A stretch of DNA of 64,000 bases from Kluyvera sp047971185 (GCF_047971185.1 NZ_JBKDZH010000014.1:62001-126000); one strand, 5' to 3'; shown: positions 1-7,746, counted from the first letter of the stretch. Program-made: numbers and translations. The notes: generated by a model not told the origin, from the letters alone.

Positions 1-2
1 TA

Positions 3-209
3 AGCGATTACGACTTACCAGGGTTTGATGTTTATGATGCGCCAAGCCTTAATAAGTTCTCTTTTCATTACCTCTGGATTTGCTACGCCATTGTATGGAG
101 CATTGGTCGTTATAGTACCAACAAAATTGTAGATAAGGCGATGTCCATTTTTCTTGGCATTCGCGGGGCGACTGAGTGTTTCGACTATCAGGAGGCCGAC
201 AATGCCTAA
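3..209 (+). CDS. Partial phage protein, C-terminal 68 residues
   Basis: An open frame enters from the left edge and stops at 207-209. The visible part has a short hydrophobic, aromatic-rich stretch (HYLWICYAIVWSIG) followed by a polar tail ending in EADNA. I do not recognise it. Its stop overlaps the start of the next gene (ATG at 202) by 8 nt, the tight packing usual for a phage early operon. The start and most of the protein lie outside the window. Confidence 0.55.
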   Translation, partial: SDYDLPGFDVYDAPSLNKFSFHYLWICYAIVWSIGRYSTNKIVDKAMSIFLGIRGATECFDYQEADNA

Positions 210-528
210 GATTTATATTGCTGGCCCAATGACCGGACATTTCGATTACAACCGCCCGTCATTCTTCCGTGCTGAGGCTTTACTGAGAGTTGAGGGACAT
301 ATCGTACTCAATCCGGCAGCGTTACCGGGTGGTCTGAGTCAGCGTGAGTACATGCTTATCTGTACCGCAATGGTCCATTGTGCGGATGTTCTGCACATGC
401 TTGATGGCTGGATGCATTCAGAAGGCGCACGCGCTGAATTTGCGCTTGCCCGTAAACTGGGGTTACGCATCGAGTATCAAACTGCACTCAATCCCGAAGC
501 TGAAGGAGTCCAGTATGCAGCTGAATAA
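202..528 (+). CDS. DUF4406-type phage protein
   Basis: A 108-residue protein beginning MPKIYIAGPMTG, the signature of the DUF4406 family, which is related to nucleoside 2-deoxyribosyltransferase-like folds and common in phages. Later features fit the family: N-F/R-P near residue 18, LNPAALPGGLS, and a C-terminal DGW...SEGAR.E..LA..LGL segment. The start at 202 is preferred over an in-frame upstream codon at 154 because AGGAGG lies 6-8 nt before it. The gene sits in the leftward early-type cluster, overlapping its neighbours on both sides. The family's biochemical role in phages is not established; a part in nucleotide metabolism is only a guess. Confidence 0.75.
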   Translation: MPKIYIAGPMTGHFDYNRPSFFRAEALLRVEGHIVLNPAALPGGLSQREYMLICTAMVHCADVLHMLDGWMHSEGARAEFALARKLGLRIEYQTALNPEAEGVQYAAE

Positions 529-979
529 CCGCAATGCGTATTACGGCCTGATCCACAAAGGTTTCGCCAGCCGTGCAGCTTCCGAAGCGGGACGCCCTCT
601 GACGAAAGACGAGCTGGACACGCTCTATCGCTCATGGCTTGAACAGCGTACCGGCCAGCGCAGCTGCAAGACGCTTACCTATGTGCAACTCCAGCACCTT
701 CTCGGCGAGCTGAAAGCCGGTAACTGGATTAAAGACCGTACTGAATATCGCCCCGGAGGGGGCGGTGATGATCGCCCTACGGATGCTCAATGGCGCAAGC
801 TGGCAGCGCTGACAAAGGTCATGGGGTGGCAAGGTGGACTGAACGCGCATGAGCTGCAGTCGTTCGTTCAAAGAACAACACAGCTACAAGGGACGCGTTT
901 TCTGACGAGGCCGCAGGTTAGCCGGGTTATCACTGGCCTTCAGCGGTGGATTAATGGAGGCAATCATGGGAAAAATTAA
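515..979 (+). CDS. GemA/gp16-like regulatory protein (DUF1018)
   Basis: A 154-residue protein starting MQLNNRNAYYGLIHKG. The layout matches the Mu gp16/GemA family (DUF1018): an N-terminal YYGLIHKGF segment, a middle LTYVQLQHLLGELK stretch, a basic DRP...QWRKLAALTKVMGW segment and a C-terminal TRPQVSRVITGLQRW helix. In Mu, GemA is an early protein reported to affect host gene expression and DNA supercoiling. The start overlaps the end of the DUF4406 gene by 14 nt, with GGAG about 9 nt upstream; an upstream in-frame start at 344 would lie wholly inside that gene and is rejected. GemA is one of the stronger signs that this prophage is Mu-like. Confidence 0.8.
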   Translation: MQLNNRNAYYGLIHKGFASRAASEAGRPLTKDELDTLYRSWLEQRTGQRSCKTLTYVQLQHLLGELKAGNWIKDRTEYRPGGGGDDRPTDAQWRKLAALTKVMGWQGGLNAHELQSFVQRTTQLQGTRFLTRPQVSRVITGLQRWINGGNHGKN

Positions 980-1583
980 TATCTGGACTGACGCGGAGGT
1001 AGCTTTCCTCAAGCAAAATTATGGCAATATCCCGCGCGGGCAGATTGCCGCCGCGCTTGGCCGAACTGAAAGCGCCATTATCTCGAAAGCTACCAGCATG
1101 GGCTTTCGCACTCCGGGAAAAAAAGTCGCTCCCGTTGACACCGTTAAGCAGCTCAAAGCTGACGGCTACACAATAGCGGCGATTGCTGAGCATCTGAATA
1201 TCACGCTGCATCAGGTAAACCATTGTCTTTATCATATGAAGCACAGCAGTGTAGCGTTCACCCCGCGCCCACGAATTACCTGGAGTAAAGAGAAGATCGC
1301 GATTCTGGTTCAGCGGGCGAAGACTTCAGTCCCGGTCGAGCAAATTGCCCGAGAGCTGGGGGCCACTCCTGCAGCGGTTCGTGTTAAGGCCAGTACGCTG
1401 GGTCTGGTGTTGCCGAAAGGCCGCAAGAGCTACTCGCAGCTGGACATTGACCTTGCGCATCAAATGAAGAATGCAGGCTTTCGTATGCGTCAGATAGCCG
1501 CCAAGCTGGACGACCCACCCATTTCAATTGGCACCGTTCGTCGTATCCTCTCGAATGAGTCTCCATCATGGGAAATGGTATGA
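966..1583 (+). CDS. DNA-binding protein with four helix-turn-helix-like units in an ABAB repeat
   Basis: A 205-residue basic protein. Residues about 1-50 (IWTDAEVAFLKQNYGNIPRG, then QIAAALGRTESAIISKA) and about 102-150 (TWSKEKIAILVQRAKTSVPV, then EQIARELGATPAAVRVKA) look like two copies of a Myb/GcrA-like unit. Residues about 55-90 (TVKQLKADGYTIAAIAEHLN) and about 157-197 (DLAHQMKNAGFRMRQIAAKL) look like two copies of a second HTH type. The gene therefore seems to be an internal duplication of a two-domain module. Start 966 has GGAGG 6 nt upstream; the ATG at 954 has none. It overlaps GemA by 14 nt. Probably a regulator, and one candidate activator for the late promoters at 7094-7159, 10518-10557 and 22348-22413. 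Confidence 0.7.
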   Translation: MGKINIWTDAEVAFLKQNYGNIPRGQIAAALGRTESAIISKATSMGFRTPGKKVAPVDTVKQLKADGYTIAAIAEHLNITLHQVNHCLYHMKHSSVAFTPRPRITWSKEKIAILVQRAKTSVPVEQIARELGATPAAVRVKASTLGLVLPKGRKSYSQLDIDLAHQMKNAGFRMRQIAAKLDDPPISIGTVRRILSNESPSWEMV

Positions 1584-1840
1584 GCCGTATCAACCCGGAT
1601 CACGTTGTGACAATCATCAGCCCGGATTCGCTGGACGAGCTGATAGAGCTTCTGGAACTGCGCTGGCCTGACCGGCGCATTCCCGCCGCTGAGTTTCATC
1701 AGTTGGTTGAGGGGATGCCGGAAATCAACTGGCGGGTCTGGCTCTCGCAGACCGGGCTTGGCCGCAGCTGGTACAATACAAGGGAAGTGGCAGAGATATT
1801 CTGGAGGGCTTATGAAAGTACGGATAACGCCGATGACTGA
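1580..1840 (+). CDS. Hypothetical phage protein
   Basis: An 86-residue acidic protein (MSRINPDHVVTIISPDSLDE...) without a family I recognise. It begins in an ATGA overlap with the preceding HTH gene, implying translational coupling; an in-frame ATG at 1568 is possible but has no better ribosome site. Its end overlaps the next gene start (1812) by 29 nt. It occupies the position where Mu-like phages carry small genes just before the middle/late regulator, but it lacks a visible helix-turn-helix and I do not assign a role. Confidence 0.6.
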   Translation: MSRINPDHVVTIISPDSLDELIELLELRWPDRRIPAAEFHQLVEGMPEINWRVWLSQTGLGRSWYNTREVAEIFWRAYESTDNADD

Positions 1841-2039
1841 CTTTGACCGCACTCTCTTAACGCCCGACAGCTTCCGTCTGGTTGAGTGCTGCAAGATTAT
1901 TGGTGAGAGTCAGCGCAATATGTACCGCCGTATAAAGCGGCGGGAGTTCTTCGCTACGCGACTTCATTCATGGCTGGTGTTCGTTATCGTCGATGAAGAA
2001 AAGGCCCGCCAAGCGAACCCTCAAATGGATTTATTCTGA
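1812..2039 (+). CDS. Small excisionase-like winged-HTH protein
   Basis: A 75-residue protein. The segment LVECCKIIGESQRNMYRRIK, followed by RREFFATRLHSWLVFV, fits the pattern of small MerR/excisionase-type winged helices (eA..lG.s..t.yr.i..g.fpa...). GGAGGG lies about 5 nt before the ATG at 1812. It is the last gene before a strong terminator, the place where Mu-like phages encode the activator that switches on later genes. That makes it a second candidate for the factor recognising the TGGCAG palindromes; this is inference from position and fold pattern only. Confidence 0.6.
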   Translation: MKVRITPMTDFDRTLLTPDSFRLVECCKIIGESQRNMYRRIKRREFFATRLHSWLVFVIVDEEKARQANPQMDLF

Positions 2040-2046
2040 AATAGAG

Positions 2047-2072
2047 ACCTGCGCAAATGCGCAGGTTTTTTT
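2047..2072 (+). terminator. Rho-independent terminator ending the early cluster
   Basis: Perfect 8-bp stem ACCTGCGC / GCGCAGGT with an AAAT loop, followed by seven T. It starts 8 nt after the stop of the excisionase-like gene. The opposing gene ends at 2071, so the convergent units meet here. Confidence 0.9.
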
Positions 2073-2637
2073 ATCGAAAGTAAGGAGCATGGAAAGGTAG
2101 GATTTTTTGCTTGTCCGCATCCATTACGTATAGAAAAATCCTGTCTTCACCATTGCCGTTAATACGCTCTCTAAACAATGCATTTCTGTTGTAAAGATAC
2201 GCATACTGTTCAGATAACAGCTGTTTGTTATTAGCCTCATGAGCTTCATAAGCATTGCTGACTTCGGTGGGTCCGCCAAACTTATTCATTATCCATTCAA
2301 AAGCAGCGCCACCACCATCAGGTAATATGTCAGCGAAAATTGTTATCAATCTATTGTTGTCTATTTCAAGTAACAAACGGTGTGCTTGCATTTTATTTTC
2401 TTTAGGGTTAATGCAGCTATATATGACATTGTCGTTACCGTACATTCGCTTTGTCAAAGCTGCTGCTTTTTCATCTTCTTTATAAATAGTGAATATTTGG
2501 CAATTTTCATCAGCCTTGTTTTTAACCGTCGCAACATCATCACCAATTATAAAACCGCCCATACTTAACTCTGGCTCAGCTGCGAGGCATGATGAAGCGA
2601 CAAAAAGTAAAGTGTACAACATGTGTTTTTTATTCAT
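2071..2637 (-). CDS. Secreted hypothetical protein, possible moron
   Basis: A 188-residue protein with a clear Sec signal peptide: MNKKHMLYTLLFVASSCLAA with likely cleavage after ALA-type residues before EPELS. The mature part has a few cysteines and no motif I recognise. GAGGA lies 5-6 nt before the ATG. It is the most distal gene of the leftward tail operon and is clearly more AT-rich than the tail genes next to it. A signal peptide and foreign composition at the end of a morphogenesis operon are typical of morons, genes expressed from a prophage that change the host. A role in the periplasm (exclusion, envelope modification or virulence) is possible but unproven. Confidence 0.7.
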   Translation of the reverse strand: MNKKHMLYTLLFVASSCLAAEPELSMGGFIIGDDVATVKNKADENCQIFTIYKEDEKAAALTKRMYGNDNVIYSCINPKENKMQAHRLLLEIDNNRLITIFADILPDGGGAAFEWIMNKFGGPTEVSNAYEAHEANNKQLLSEQYAYLYNRNALFRERINGNGEDRIFLYVMDADKQKILPFHAPYFR

Positions 2638-2649
2638 TTTATCCTCGTT

Positions 2650-3042
2650 TTATTTTTTGTTGTCCGGACTGATAACTGCTGCAAAGCGTCGCACACCGGC
2701 GGCGATTCGCTCAAGCACCAGTCGCGGGTTCTGCGCGAAATTCTCCAGAACGGTATTGAATCCTCGCAGCAAATACTTGGCCGCGAATGCGGCAATCCCC
2801 GAAACCCATAACCGTTGGTCGTTCGTCTTCAGCCCGAACCCGAACGCACCGATGCCGACCCACGTCATCAGGATGACGAAAAGGCTTGCCACGATCCCCC
2901 GAAGAAACGTCTTCCATGTCCAGTCTGCATCTGTAGTCGCCTGAGCCAGTGCTGCCACCAGCCCGACCATTGCCAGCAAAATGAGAACGTCACTACCAGT
3001 CACACGCGTCAGAAGCGCATCCATCGTCCGGGTGTTCATCAT
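2650..3042 (-). CDS. Membrane protein, probable holin
   Basis: A 130-residue protein with three hydrophobic segments: DVLILLAMVGLVAALA (about residues 18-34), IVASLFVILMTWVGIGAFGF (about 50-70) and WVSGIAAFAAKYLLRG (about 80-95). A basic, charged C-terminal tail follows. Size, three membrane spans and charged tail suit a lambda S-type holin. The start forms an ATGA overlap with the end of the baseplate J gene, so it is translated with the tail operon. If it is the holin, it lies 22 kb from the endolysin. Without a motif diagnostic of a holin family, another small phage membrane protein remains possible. Confidence 0.5.
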   Translation of the reverse strand: MMNTRTMDALLTRVTGSDVLILLAMVGLVAALAQATTDADWTWKTFLRGIVASLFVILMTWVGIGAFGFGLKTNDQRLWVSGIAAFAAKYLLRGFNTVLENFAQNPRLVLERIAAGVRRFAAVISPDNKK

Positions 3043-4169
3043 GCCTCTACTTCATCAACGATGCTGGTCACAATGTCCGTAATAGTGACGAGCGGGAACT
3101 GGTTTGTATCCAGCTGCTGGTACTCAATATCGGTCGTAGCGCGATAAACACCGCCGATGTTCTGGACGATGGATGTCAGCGCCTCCGGCACAATATCGCG
3201 CCCGAGCTGGCCGCACCATTGACCCGTCAGGGCTGCGACACGATTACTGGCAGTCTGCTTGATGCTGGCTTCCAGCGCCTCAGAGGCTTTATAAATCTGA
3301 ACGTTGATAACACCTGATGCAGTAACGCCCACGGAGTCAATAGCGCTAACACGGTCGCCAAGCGGACGAGTTCTCTTGTCTGAGCAGATGTCGAGCATCG
3401 CCTGCTTGATGGCCGCATCCGGCACAACGCCATTATCCAGAACGGCACTGATGTAGATGTCGTTCGGTTCAGGACTCCATACCGCCACATCTGAAATCGC
3501 CGGGCTGGCGCTTCGGGCGAAATACTTATAGGCATCATAAGGCCCGGCCACACTGAACCGGCTTGGCGCGAGGTAAATACGACGGGCGTATTTGTCGTCG
3601 TTTTCGACCTCCGCACCGCCCTGAGAGGTGGTGGTATTGGTCGCTGTGCTGACGTAATTGTTCTGTGTCACCGGCGTGGCAATCTCTCCGGGCAAAAAAC
3701 CATTGGCCGCGATGCCCACCTCGGTCGCCGTCAGAATGGTATCAACGCTGTTCATCGCGGTGGTGATCGGGATGTCTGCCGTCGTGGCAAACAATGTGAT
3801 CCCGTCTTTCGCCATCACCTGATAACCCGTTGCCAGCACGAAGTCAGGGTGGCCGCTGACCAGCGTCAGCGTAGCCGATGCAGTCGCTGCTGATGCATCA
3901 AGCCGCAGGGTTTCAACCAGTGCGCCGAGGTTGTCAAGATTGCCGTCTGTCGCATAGCCAAGCAGGTTCTGTTTGGCGGTTTCATTGATGTCATCGACCA
4001 GTTCTTCACGTTCGTAAGCCACCTGTTCAAGCAGGAAGGTTTCAGGATCGTTCGTGTCGGGATAATGCCCGGTGAGTCCCTGATACTCCGATTTAACCCG
4101 CTTCAGTGTGCCTTCATAATCCGGGCTGATAATCACGGGAGCGGGGATTTGCGGGAAGCGTTCACTCAT
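3039..4169 (-). CDS. Baseplate J-like protein (P2 gpJ/Mu gp47 family)
   Basis: A 376-residue protein. The N-terminal part (DPETFLLEQVAYEREELVDD followed by INETAKQNLLGYATG-like sequence, LDNLGAL) and the central segment (EIATPVTQ...TSQGGAEVENDDKYARRIYLAP) match the baseplate J family, which forms the baseplate wedge around the hub in contractile tails. It overlaps its upstream neighbour gpD (4-nt overlap) and downstream membrane gene (4-nt ATGA overlap). In P2 gene J is next to V, W and I; here V and W are 6 kb away on the other strand and I is 18 kb away, so the baseplate genes are scattered over three transcription units. Confidence 0.9.
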   Translation of the reverse strand: MSERFPQIPAPVIISPDYEGTLKRVKSEYQGLTGHYPDTNDPETFLLEQVAYEREELVDDINETAKQNLLGYATDGNLDNLGALVETLRLDASAATASATLTLVSGHPDFVLATGYQVMAKDGITLFATTADIPITTAMNSVDTILTATEVGIAANGFLPGEIATPVTQNNYVSTATNTTTSQGGAEVENDDKYARRIYLAPSRFSVAGPYDAYKYFARSASPAISDVAVWSPEPNDIYISAVLDNGVVPDAAIKQAMLDICSDKRTRPLGDRVSAIDSVGVTASGVINVQIYKASEALEASIKQTASNRVAALTGQWCGQLGRDIVPEALTSIVQNIGGVYRATTDIEYQQLDTNQFPLVTITDIVTSIVDEVEA

Positions 4170-5182
4170 TTTTTACCCTTCTTTTTCATTTTGATCGCAG
4201 CCTGCCAGTTACTGCCGCTGACCGTGGTTGTCTGCTCGGCGATCTCCCAACTGGCCGGGAGCTTTCCGCAATTGGTGAGTGTCACCGGCTGACCTACAGC
4301 AACAGGGGTATTAATCAGCGTGATACGGGACTCTGCTTCATGCTTATCGCCACCGCCACTGGCCTTCGATTCAGCCCAGCGCTTAGCCTCTGCCGCGTCC
4401 TTTACATCCACGTTGTAGAAATTCTGCGTGTGCTTTTCGTCGGTCGCTTTGCCAGTGGAATAAACCCCTGCTTCTTTGGTTTCCGCGTTGTAGTAATGGA
4501 CACTCACGGCGGCGGTGGTGTTGCGCTTGCTGGCCGCGATGATGTCGGCACTTTTCACCGCAGAACGGTTCATCAGATCGACCACCAGCACACCCAGCGA
4601 CGGCTTGCCAACGTACAGACTGGCGTCCTTCAGGGAGACCGGGAGATCGTACTGTTCTGACAGGCGCTGCAGCAGCTCACGAGGGGACTCGTTACGTTGC
4701 TGCACCAGCGCAAGAATGGTGTCCTCCCCCGTAAAGCTGCATTCCATGCCCGCTTCACCGGCAAGCGTGGTGCACAGCTCTTTAAGGCTGATGTTTTGCC
4801 ATGTCCGGTTGTTGACCTGTTCGAACTTATCCGAGGCGGGGCCGGAGGCCAGCGCCCCGATAATCACCTGGTCAGGGCCGAACCTGAACTGAATGTCGTC
4901 AATGGTGAACTTGCCCCAGCGCCAGACACCACGCTTCGCGGTAATTAGGTCCAGCCAGCTGACACCCGGCTGCAGAATGTCCCCCTCAGAGGGATACCAG
5001 GCATTGCTGAAGATACCGTTCTGGTTATTCAGCGTGAGCTGGATACGGTCACGGCCAGCGCTCTTTTTACGTTTGCTTTCCGTATAGGTGATCGAGATGA
5101 CAAACTGGCTTAAATCCGCAGTCACAGCCCGACCGGCCCAGTTCAGAAGCACCGTTATCTTGTTGGGGTTCAGCGTTGCCAC
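4166..5182 (-). CDS. Baseplate hub protein, phage late control gpD family
   Basis: A 338-residue protein, usual for the P2 gpD/T4 gp27-like hub family. Visible features are an N-terminal beta-rich domain (ITVLLNWAGRAVTADLSQFV), the WYPSEGDILQPG segment, a central LLQRLSEQYDLPVSLKDASLYVG stretch (the second hub lobe) and a C-terminal domain with ESRITLINTPVAVGQPV ending in a lysine-rich tail. It forms the hub under the tail spike (gpV). It lies directly after gpX with a 13-nt overlap, the U-X-D order of P2-like phages. Confidence 0.88.
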   Translation of the reverse strand: MATLNPNKITVLLNWAGRAVTADLSQFVISITYTESKRKKSAGRDRIQLTLNNQNGIFSNAWYPSEGDILQPGVSWLDLITAKRGVWRWGKFTIDDIQFRFGPDQVIIGALASGPASDKFEQVNNRTWQNISLKELCTTLAGEAGMECSFTGEDTILALVQQRNESPRELLQRLSEQYDLPVSLKDASLYVGKPSLGVLVVDLMNRSAVKSADIIAASKRNTTAAVSVHYYNAETKEAGVYSTGKATDEKHTQNFYNVDVKDAAEAKRWAESKASGGGDKHEAESRITLINTPVAVGQPVTLTNCGKLPASWEIAEQTTTVSGSNWQAAIKMKKKGKK

Positions 5183-5397
5183 GGTGCCACCTCCACCACG
5201 TCAACGGTCAGCATCTCGATGGCAATCTCAGGGACGTTCAGCAGCGCACCGGCGGGAAGTAAAAACGGGGCATTTCCGCTTGTCACCGCCCGGTTAGCGT
5301 GGCGCAGCTGCATCACGGCGTCTTCCGTCACCATCCCGTAAACGCGATAACAAAGCTGGTCCCAGCGTTCACCCTGAATGCTATACGTTGTTCTCAC
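5170..5397 (-). CDS. Tail protein X (LysM-like, gpX)
   Basis: A 75-residue protein, VRTTYSIQGERWDQLCYRVY and onward, typical of the P2 gpX/LysM-like tail family (G-x-x-W-D-x-L-x-x-x-x-YG near the N-terminus, then a Pro-rich LLPAGALLNVPE loop). I take the GTG at 5397 as the start because GAGG lies 8 nt upstream; the TTG at 5409 would overlap that site. It overlaps gpU-like upstream (17 nt) and gpD downstream (13 nt). Confidence 0.82.
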   Translation of the reverse strand: MRTTYSIQGERWDQLCYRVYGMVTEDAVMQLRHANRAVTSGNAPFLLPAGALLNVPEIAIEMLTVDVVEVAPWQR

Positions 5398-5815
5398 CGC
5401 GCACCTCAAGCAGCTGTAGGCTGTAACGAACGGCGACCACGACCCCTTCCGGGGTGGTGTCCGTCAGCGTTTCCCTGATACTTTTCAGGGCAAACTTGCC
5501 TTTGGCATCGCTGCCAATGACCAGCGCACGGGGAACCTGATTAGATGCCATCGAGATGAGCGTCTGATAGGTCTGCGCAATATTGGTAAAGCGGTTATGC
5601 AGCGTGATTTCCAGCTGCATGGTGCGCTCACCTTCGCCCCCGGCCTGATGGGCGGGATAGCCGTTGATAAGTTTCTGCGCCTGCCATGTCCACTGACGGC
5701 TGTCGGTCACCTGTCCGGGGGCTGAGTGGGTTTCGAACACGACATCTCCCAGCGCCCCCCATTGGGTATGGCGGGGTTTTGTGGTGTTGCTATTGAATGT
5801 GTTTGTCTGTGCCAT
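5381..5815 (-). CDS. Tail completion protein, P2 gpU-like
   Basis: A 144-residue protein (MAQTNTFNSNTTKPRHTQWG...). The central part LINGYPAHQAGGEGERTMQL and the late beta strands VVVAVRYSLQLLEV are consistent with the gpU family, which caps the top of the tail tube. Its place immediately before X and D is the strongest argument. Overlaps: 26 nt with the 204-residue gene upstream and 17 nt with gpX. Confidence 0.6.
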   Translation of the reverse strand: MAQTNTFNSNTTKPRHTQWGALGDVVFETHSAPGQVTDSRQWTWQAQKLINGYPAHQAGGEGERTMQLEITLHNRFTNIAQTYQTLISMASNQVPRALVIGSDAKGKFALKSIRETLTDTTPEGVVVAVRYSLQLLEVRGENNV

Positions 5816-6404
5816 CGACGATCAGCTCCTCACCTGAATAATCATTTTTGTAAATCACCTTCTGGAGGCGCGGGTTCGGGAAGTAACGGTGCAGTGTCAT
5901 CACCAGAACGCCGGTCCATACCTCGGTATAAACCGGCATAGCGGCAGACTGAGCGTCGTTCTGCGCGTTGTTGTCGAGGTGGTAAGCCACTCGCCTGACA
6001 TCTGTCAGTTCGGCATCACCGACAATCCGCGTCCCCGTATACTTACCTACAGCATCATTTGCCAGCAGGGGTAATTCCTGCCCGATGTCTTTCAGGATCA
6101 TCAGGTCATCCAGAAGAAAACAGTTCATCCCGATGCCCGTCTCAACAATCTGGCTGGTCAGGAAATCCCCGGCATTTCCCCCGGATAGCTTGAGTGTCAT
6201 TTGTACGGTCAGCAGCAGCTCGAAGGGGGTGTAATCTCCCGGTTTGTCTGATGGCAGTGCCGACATTTTCATTCCCGCCGGTGCGATGCGCACAGACCGA
6301 CGCGCCAGTGCGTTGTTCGGCTCCATGATGGCGGTCATGTTGAGCTGCACTTCAAGCCATTTCCGCAGCCGTTCGATGACCACCAGCCCCTGTGTCTCAC
6401 TCAT
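5790..6404 (-). CDS. Hypothetical phage morphogenesis protein
   Basis: A 204-residue protein beginning MSETQGLVVIERLRKWLEVQ. I do not recognise its family. It is coupled to the gpG-like gene upstream by an ATGA overlap and lies between head-tail joining (gpG-like) and tail completion (gpU-like) genes. A structural role at the neck or tail terminus (for example the tail terminator) is plausible from position and length, but no motif confirms this. Confidence 0.6.
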   Translation of the reverse strand: MSETQGLVVIERLRKWLEVQLNMTAIMEPNNALARRSVRIAPAGMKMSALPSDKPGDYTPFELLLTVQMTLKLSGGNAGDFLTSQIVETGIGMNCFLLDDLMILKDIGQELPLLANDAVGKYTGTRIVGDAELTDVRRVAYHLDNNAQNDAQSAAMPVYTEVWTGVLVMTLHRYFPNPRLQKVIYKNDYSGEELIVDGTDKHIQ

Positions 6405-7063
6405 GGTTTCCCCTTAAACAGGTACTGTTTGCCAACTTCCTGCAGTACCTTCATTTGCTCAGGCTTGATGACCATAAATTCACGTCGTGGAACGGTGATG
6501 CTTTTCTTACGATAGAAGATCAGGTAGTAGCTGAAGCGCTTGCTGGTCTTTCTGCTTTTCCTCCGCGTCTTCCCCTGACTTGCGGCAATCTGCACCCCAA
6601 ACCCTTTACGCCCTTCAGGACACTGCCCGATAAGCGCACCCGGTCGCCAGAACAGCTTCCAGCCGCTGGACTCAAGCCAGCTGATTGTCTGTTTGACTCC
6701 CCAGCTATCGACGCGAAGCTTTACGTCCTTGCTGGCCGGAAGAATAAGTTTCTGCGCATTCTTCGCGGTCACGGTCCCGCCGAAGTTAATCAGCGGGGCG
6801 TGCTTTTTGTTGGTGCCGACGACAAACCCATTCCCCACCAGCTTGAAGGTGATGCTGGCGCGAGTTTCGCCGGTGGCAATCAGTGGACTGGCTCCTCCGT
6901 TCTTCAGCGCCTGCGTCAGTGCCGCGTTCGCTGTCCACGGGCCTTCAGTCATATTCGCCTGAACCATGCCAACAGCTACCGGAGCCATAACCGAATTAAC
7001 GCTACTCACCCGTTTGGTTATTGCCGAAAGTTGCATTCGAAAACCATCAACAGTACCGGCCAT
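6401..7063 (-). CDS. Phage virion morphogenesis protein (Mu gpG-like)
   Basis: A 220-residue basic protein. The segment ATGETRASITFKLVGNGFVV followed by GTNKKHAPLINFGGTV is characteristic of the virion morphogenesis/gpG (P2 gpS) family: a Gly-x-x-x-x-S motif, then a strand and a 'K.YA..inFGG' motif; the lysine/arginine-rich C-terminus fits too. In Mu, gpG acts in tail completion and head-tail joining. AAGAAGGGG lies 7 nt before the ATG. It is the first gene of the leftward tail operon (7063 down to 2071), driven by the divergent promoter at 7094-7159. Confidence 0.75.
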   Translation of the reverse strand: MAGTVDGFRMQLSAITKRVSSVNSVMAPVAVGMVQANMTEGPWTANAALTQALKNGGASPLIATGETRASITFKLVGNGFVVGTNKKHAPLINFGGTVTAKNAQKLILPASKDVKLRVDSWGVKQTISWLESSGWKLFWRPGALIGQCPEGRKGFGVQIAASQGKTRRKSRKTSKRFSYYLIFYRKKSITVPRREFMVIKPEQMKVLQEVGKQYLFKGKP

Positions 7064-7093
7064 AAATAACCCCTTCTTAAAAGATTAATTGTA

Positions 7094-7159
7094 ATTTTAA
7101 CGCTGAATGTTTTTACAAATGGCAGAACTGCCACGCACGCGTAATAAATGCCGTACTAT
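7094..7159. promoter_or_regulatory. Divergent late promoter pair around palindrome TGGCAGAACTGCCA
   Basis: The palindrome occupies 7120-7133 (centre 7126.5). Rightward, TACTAT (7154-7159) begins 27.5 bp from the centre and would drive the terminase operon. Leftward, TAAAAT (7099 down to 7094) begins 27.5 bp from the centre on the other strand and would drive the gpG-J operon. No good -35 hexamer is seen for either; the palindrome lies across the -35 position. The same arrangement recurs at 10518-10557 and 22348-22413, suggesting one activator site used in both directions. Confidence 0.75.
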
Positions 7160-7188
7160 TTAATTAATGTTTTCAGGGAAATTAAATT

Positions 7189-7746
7189 ATGGGCCGACGT
7201 TCTAAGGTAGATATGTTCGGGCTGGTTGAGCGAGTGTTAGGTCTTTATCAGCGCGACAAAAAAACAATCAAAGAAATTGCCGCCGTACTGAAGGAGGACG
7301 GCTTCGACGTGTCTTTCAGCGCGATTCAGCGCACGCTGAAATCCAATCAGGAAATTGCGCTGCAGATGCGTAAAGCCGCAGAGGAAACCAAAATCCTTCT
7401 GGCAGAAGTTAAGGACAATCCGGGGACCGACCTTGTCGAAGTCTCCCAGCAGATCATGGCGAATAAATTACTTGAGGTAATTAAAAGCGTTGATGATCTG
7501 CAGTTCGAAAAAGCCAGCGACCTTGTGGAAGCGCTTGCCAGTCTTAGCCGTGCTCAAGTTAACACTGGCCGGTTACGTCTGGAATTTACTGCAGGCGTGA
7601 CAGCGGCTAAGTCAGCCATTGAGGATAAGCTTACCGAACTGCTGCAGGGCAACTACCCCGAACTGTTACGCCAGTTGCTGGATGCACTCGACCAGATTGA
7701 AATCACTAAACAGGACATCACCCGTGCGAAAAAATCTGTTCAGTGA
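7189..7746 (+). CDS. Terminase small subunit (DUF3486, Mu-like)
   Basis: A 185-residue protein. The N-terminus MGRRSKVDMFGLVERVLGLY, then DKKTIKEIAAVLKEDGFDVS, forms the helix-turn-helix of the DUF3486 family, the Mu-like small terminase that recognises packaging DNA. The rest is helical and charged, with a coiled-coil-like stretch (VTAAKSAIEDKLTELLQG). First gene of the rightward packaging unit; its end overlaps the large subunit start by 23 nt. Mu-like phages package by headful from a pac site near one end, but nothing in this window shows pac. Confidence 0.85.
   Translation: MGRRSKVDMFGLVERVLGLYQRDKKTIKEIAAVLKEDGFDVSFSAIQRTLKSNQEIALQMRKAAEETKILLAEVKDNPGTDLVEVSQQIMANKLLEVIKSVDDLQFEKASDLVEALASLSRAQVNTGRLRLEFTAGVTAAKSAIEDKLTELLQGNYPELLRQLLDALDQIEITKQDITRAKKSVQ

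Noticed and set aside
2489..2944. A 151-codon rightward frame opposite the secreted protein and holin-like genes
   Set aside because: Opposite two genes with signal peptide or membrane segments, proper ribosome sites and operon overlaps; the antisense frame has none.
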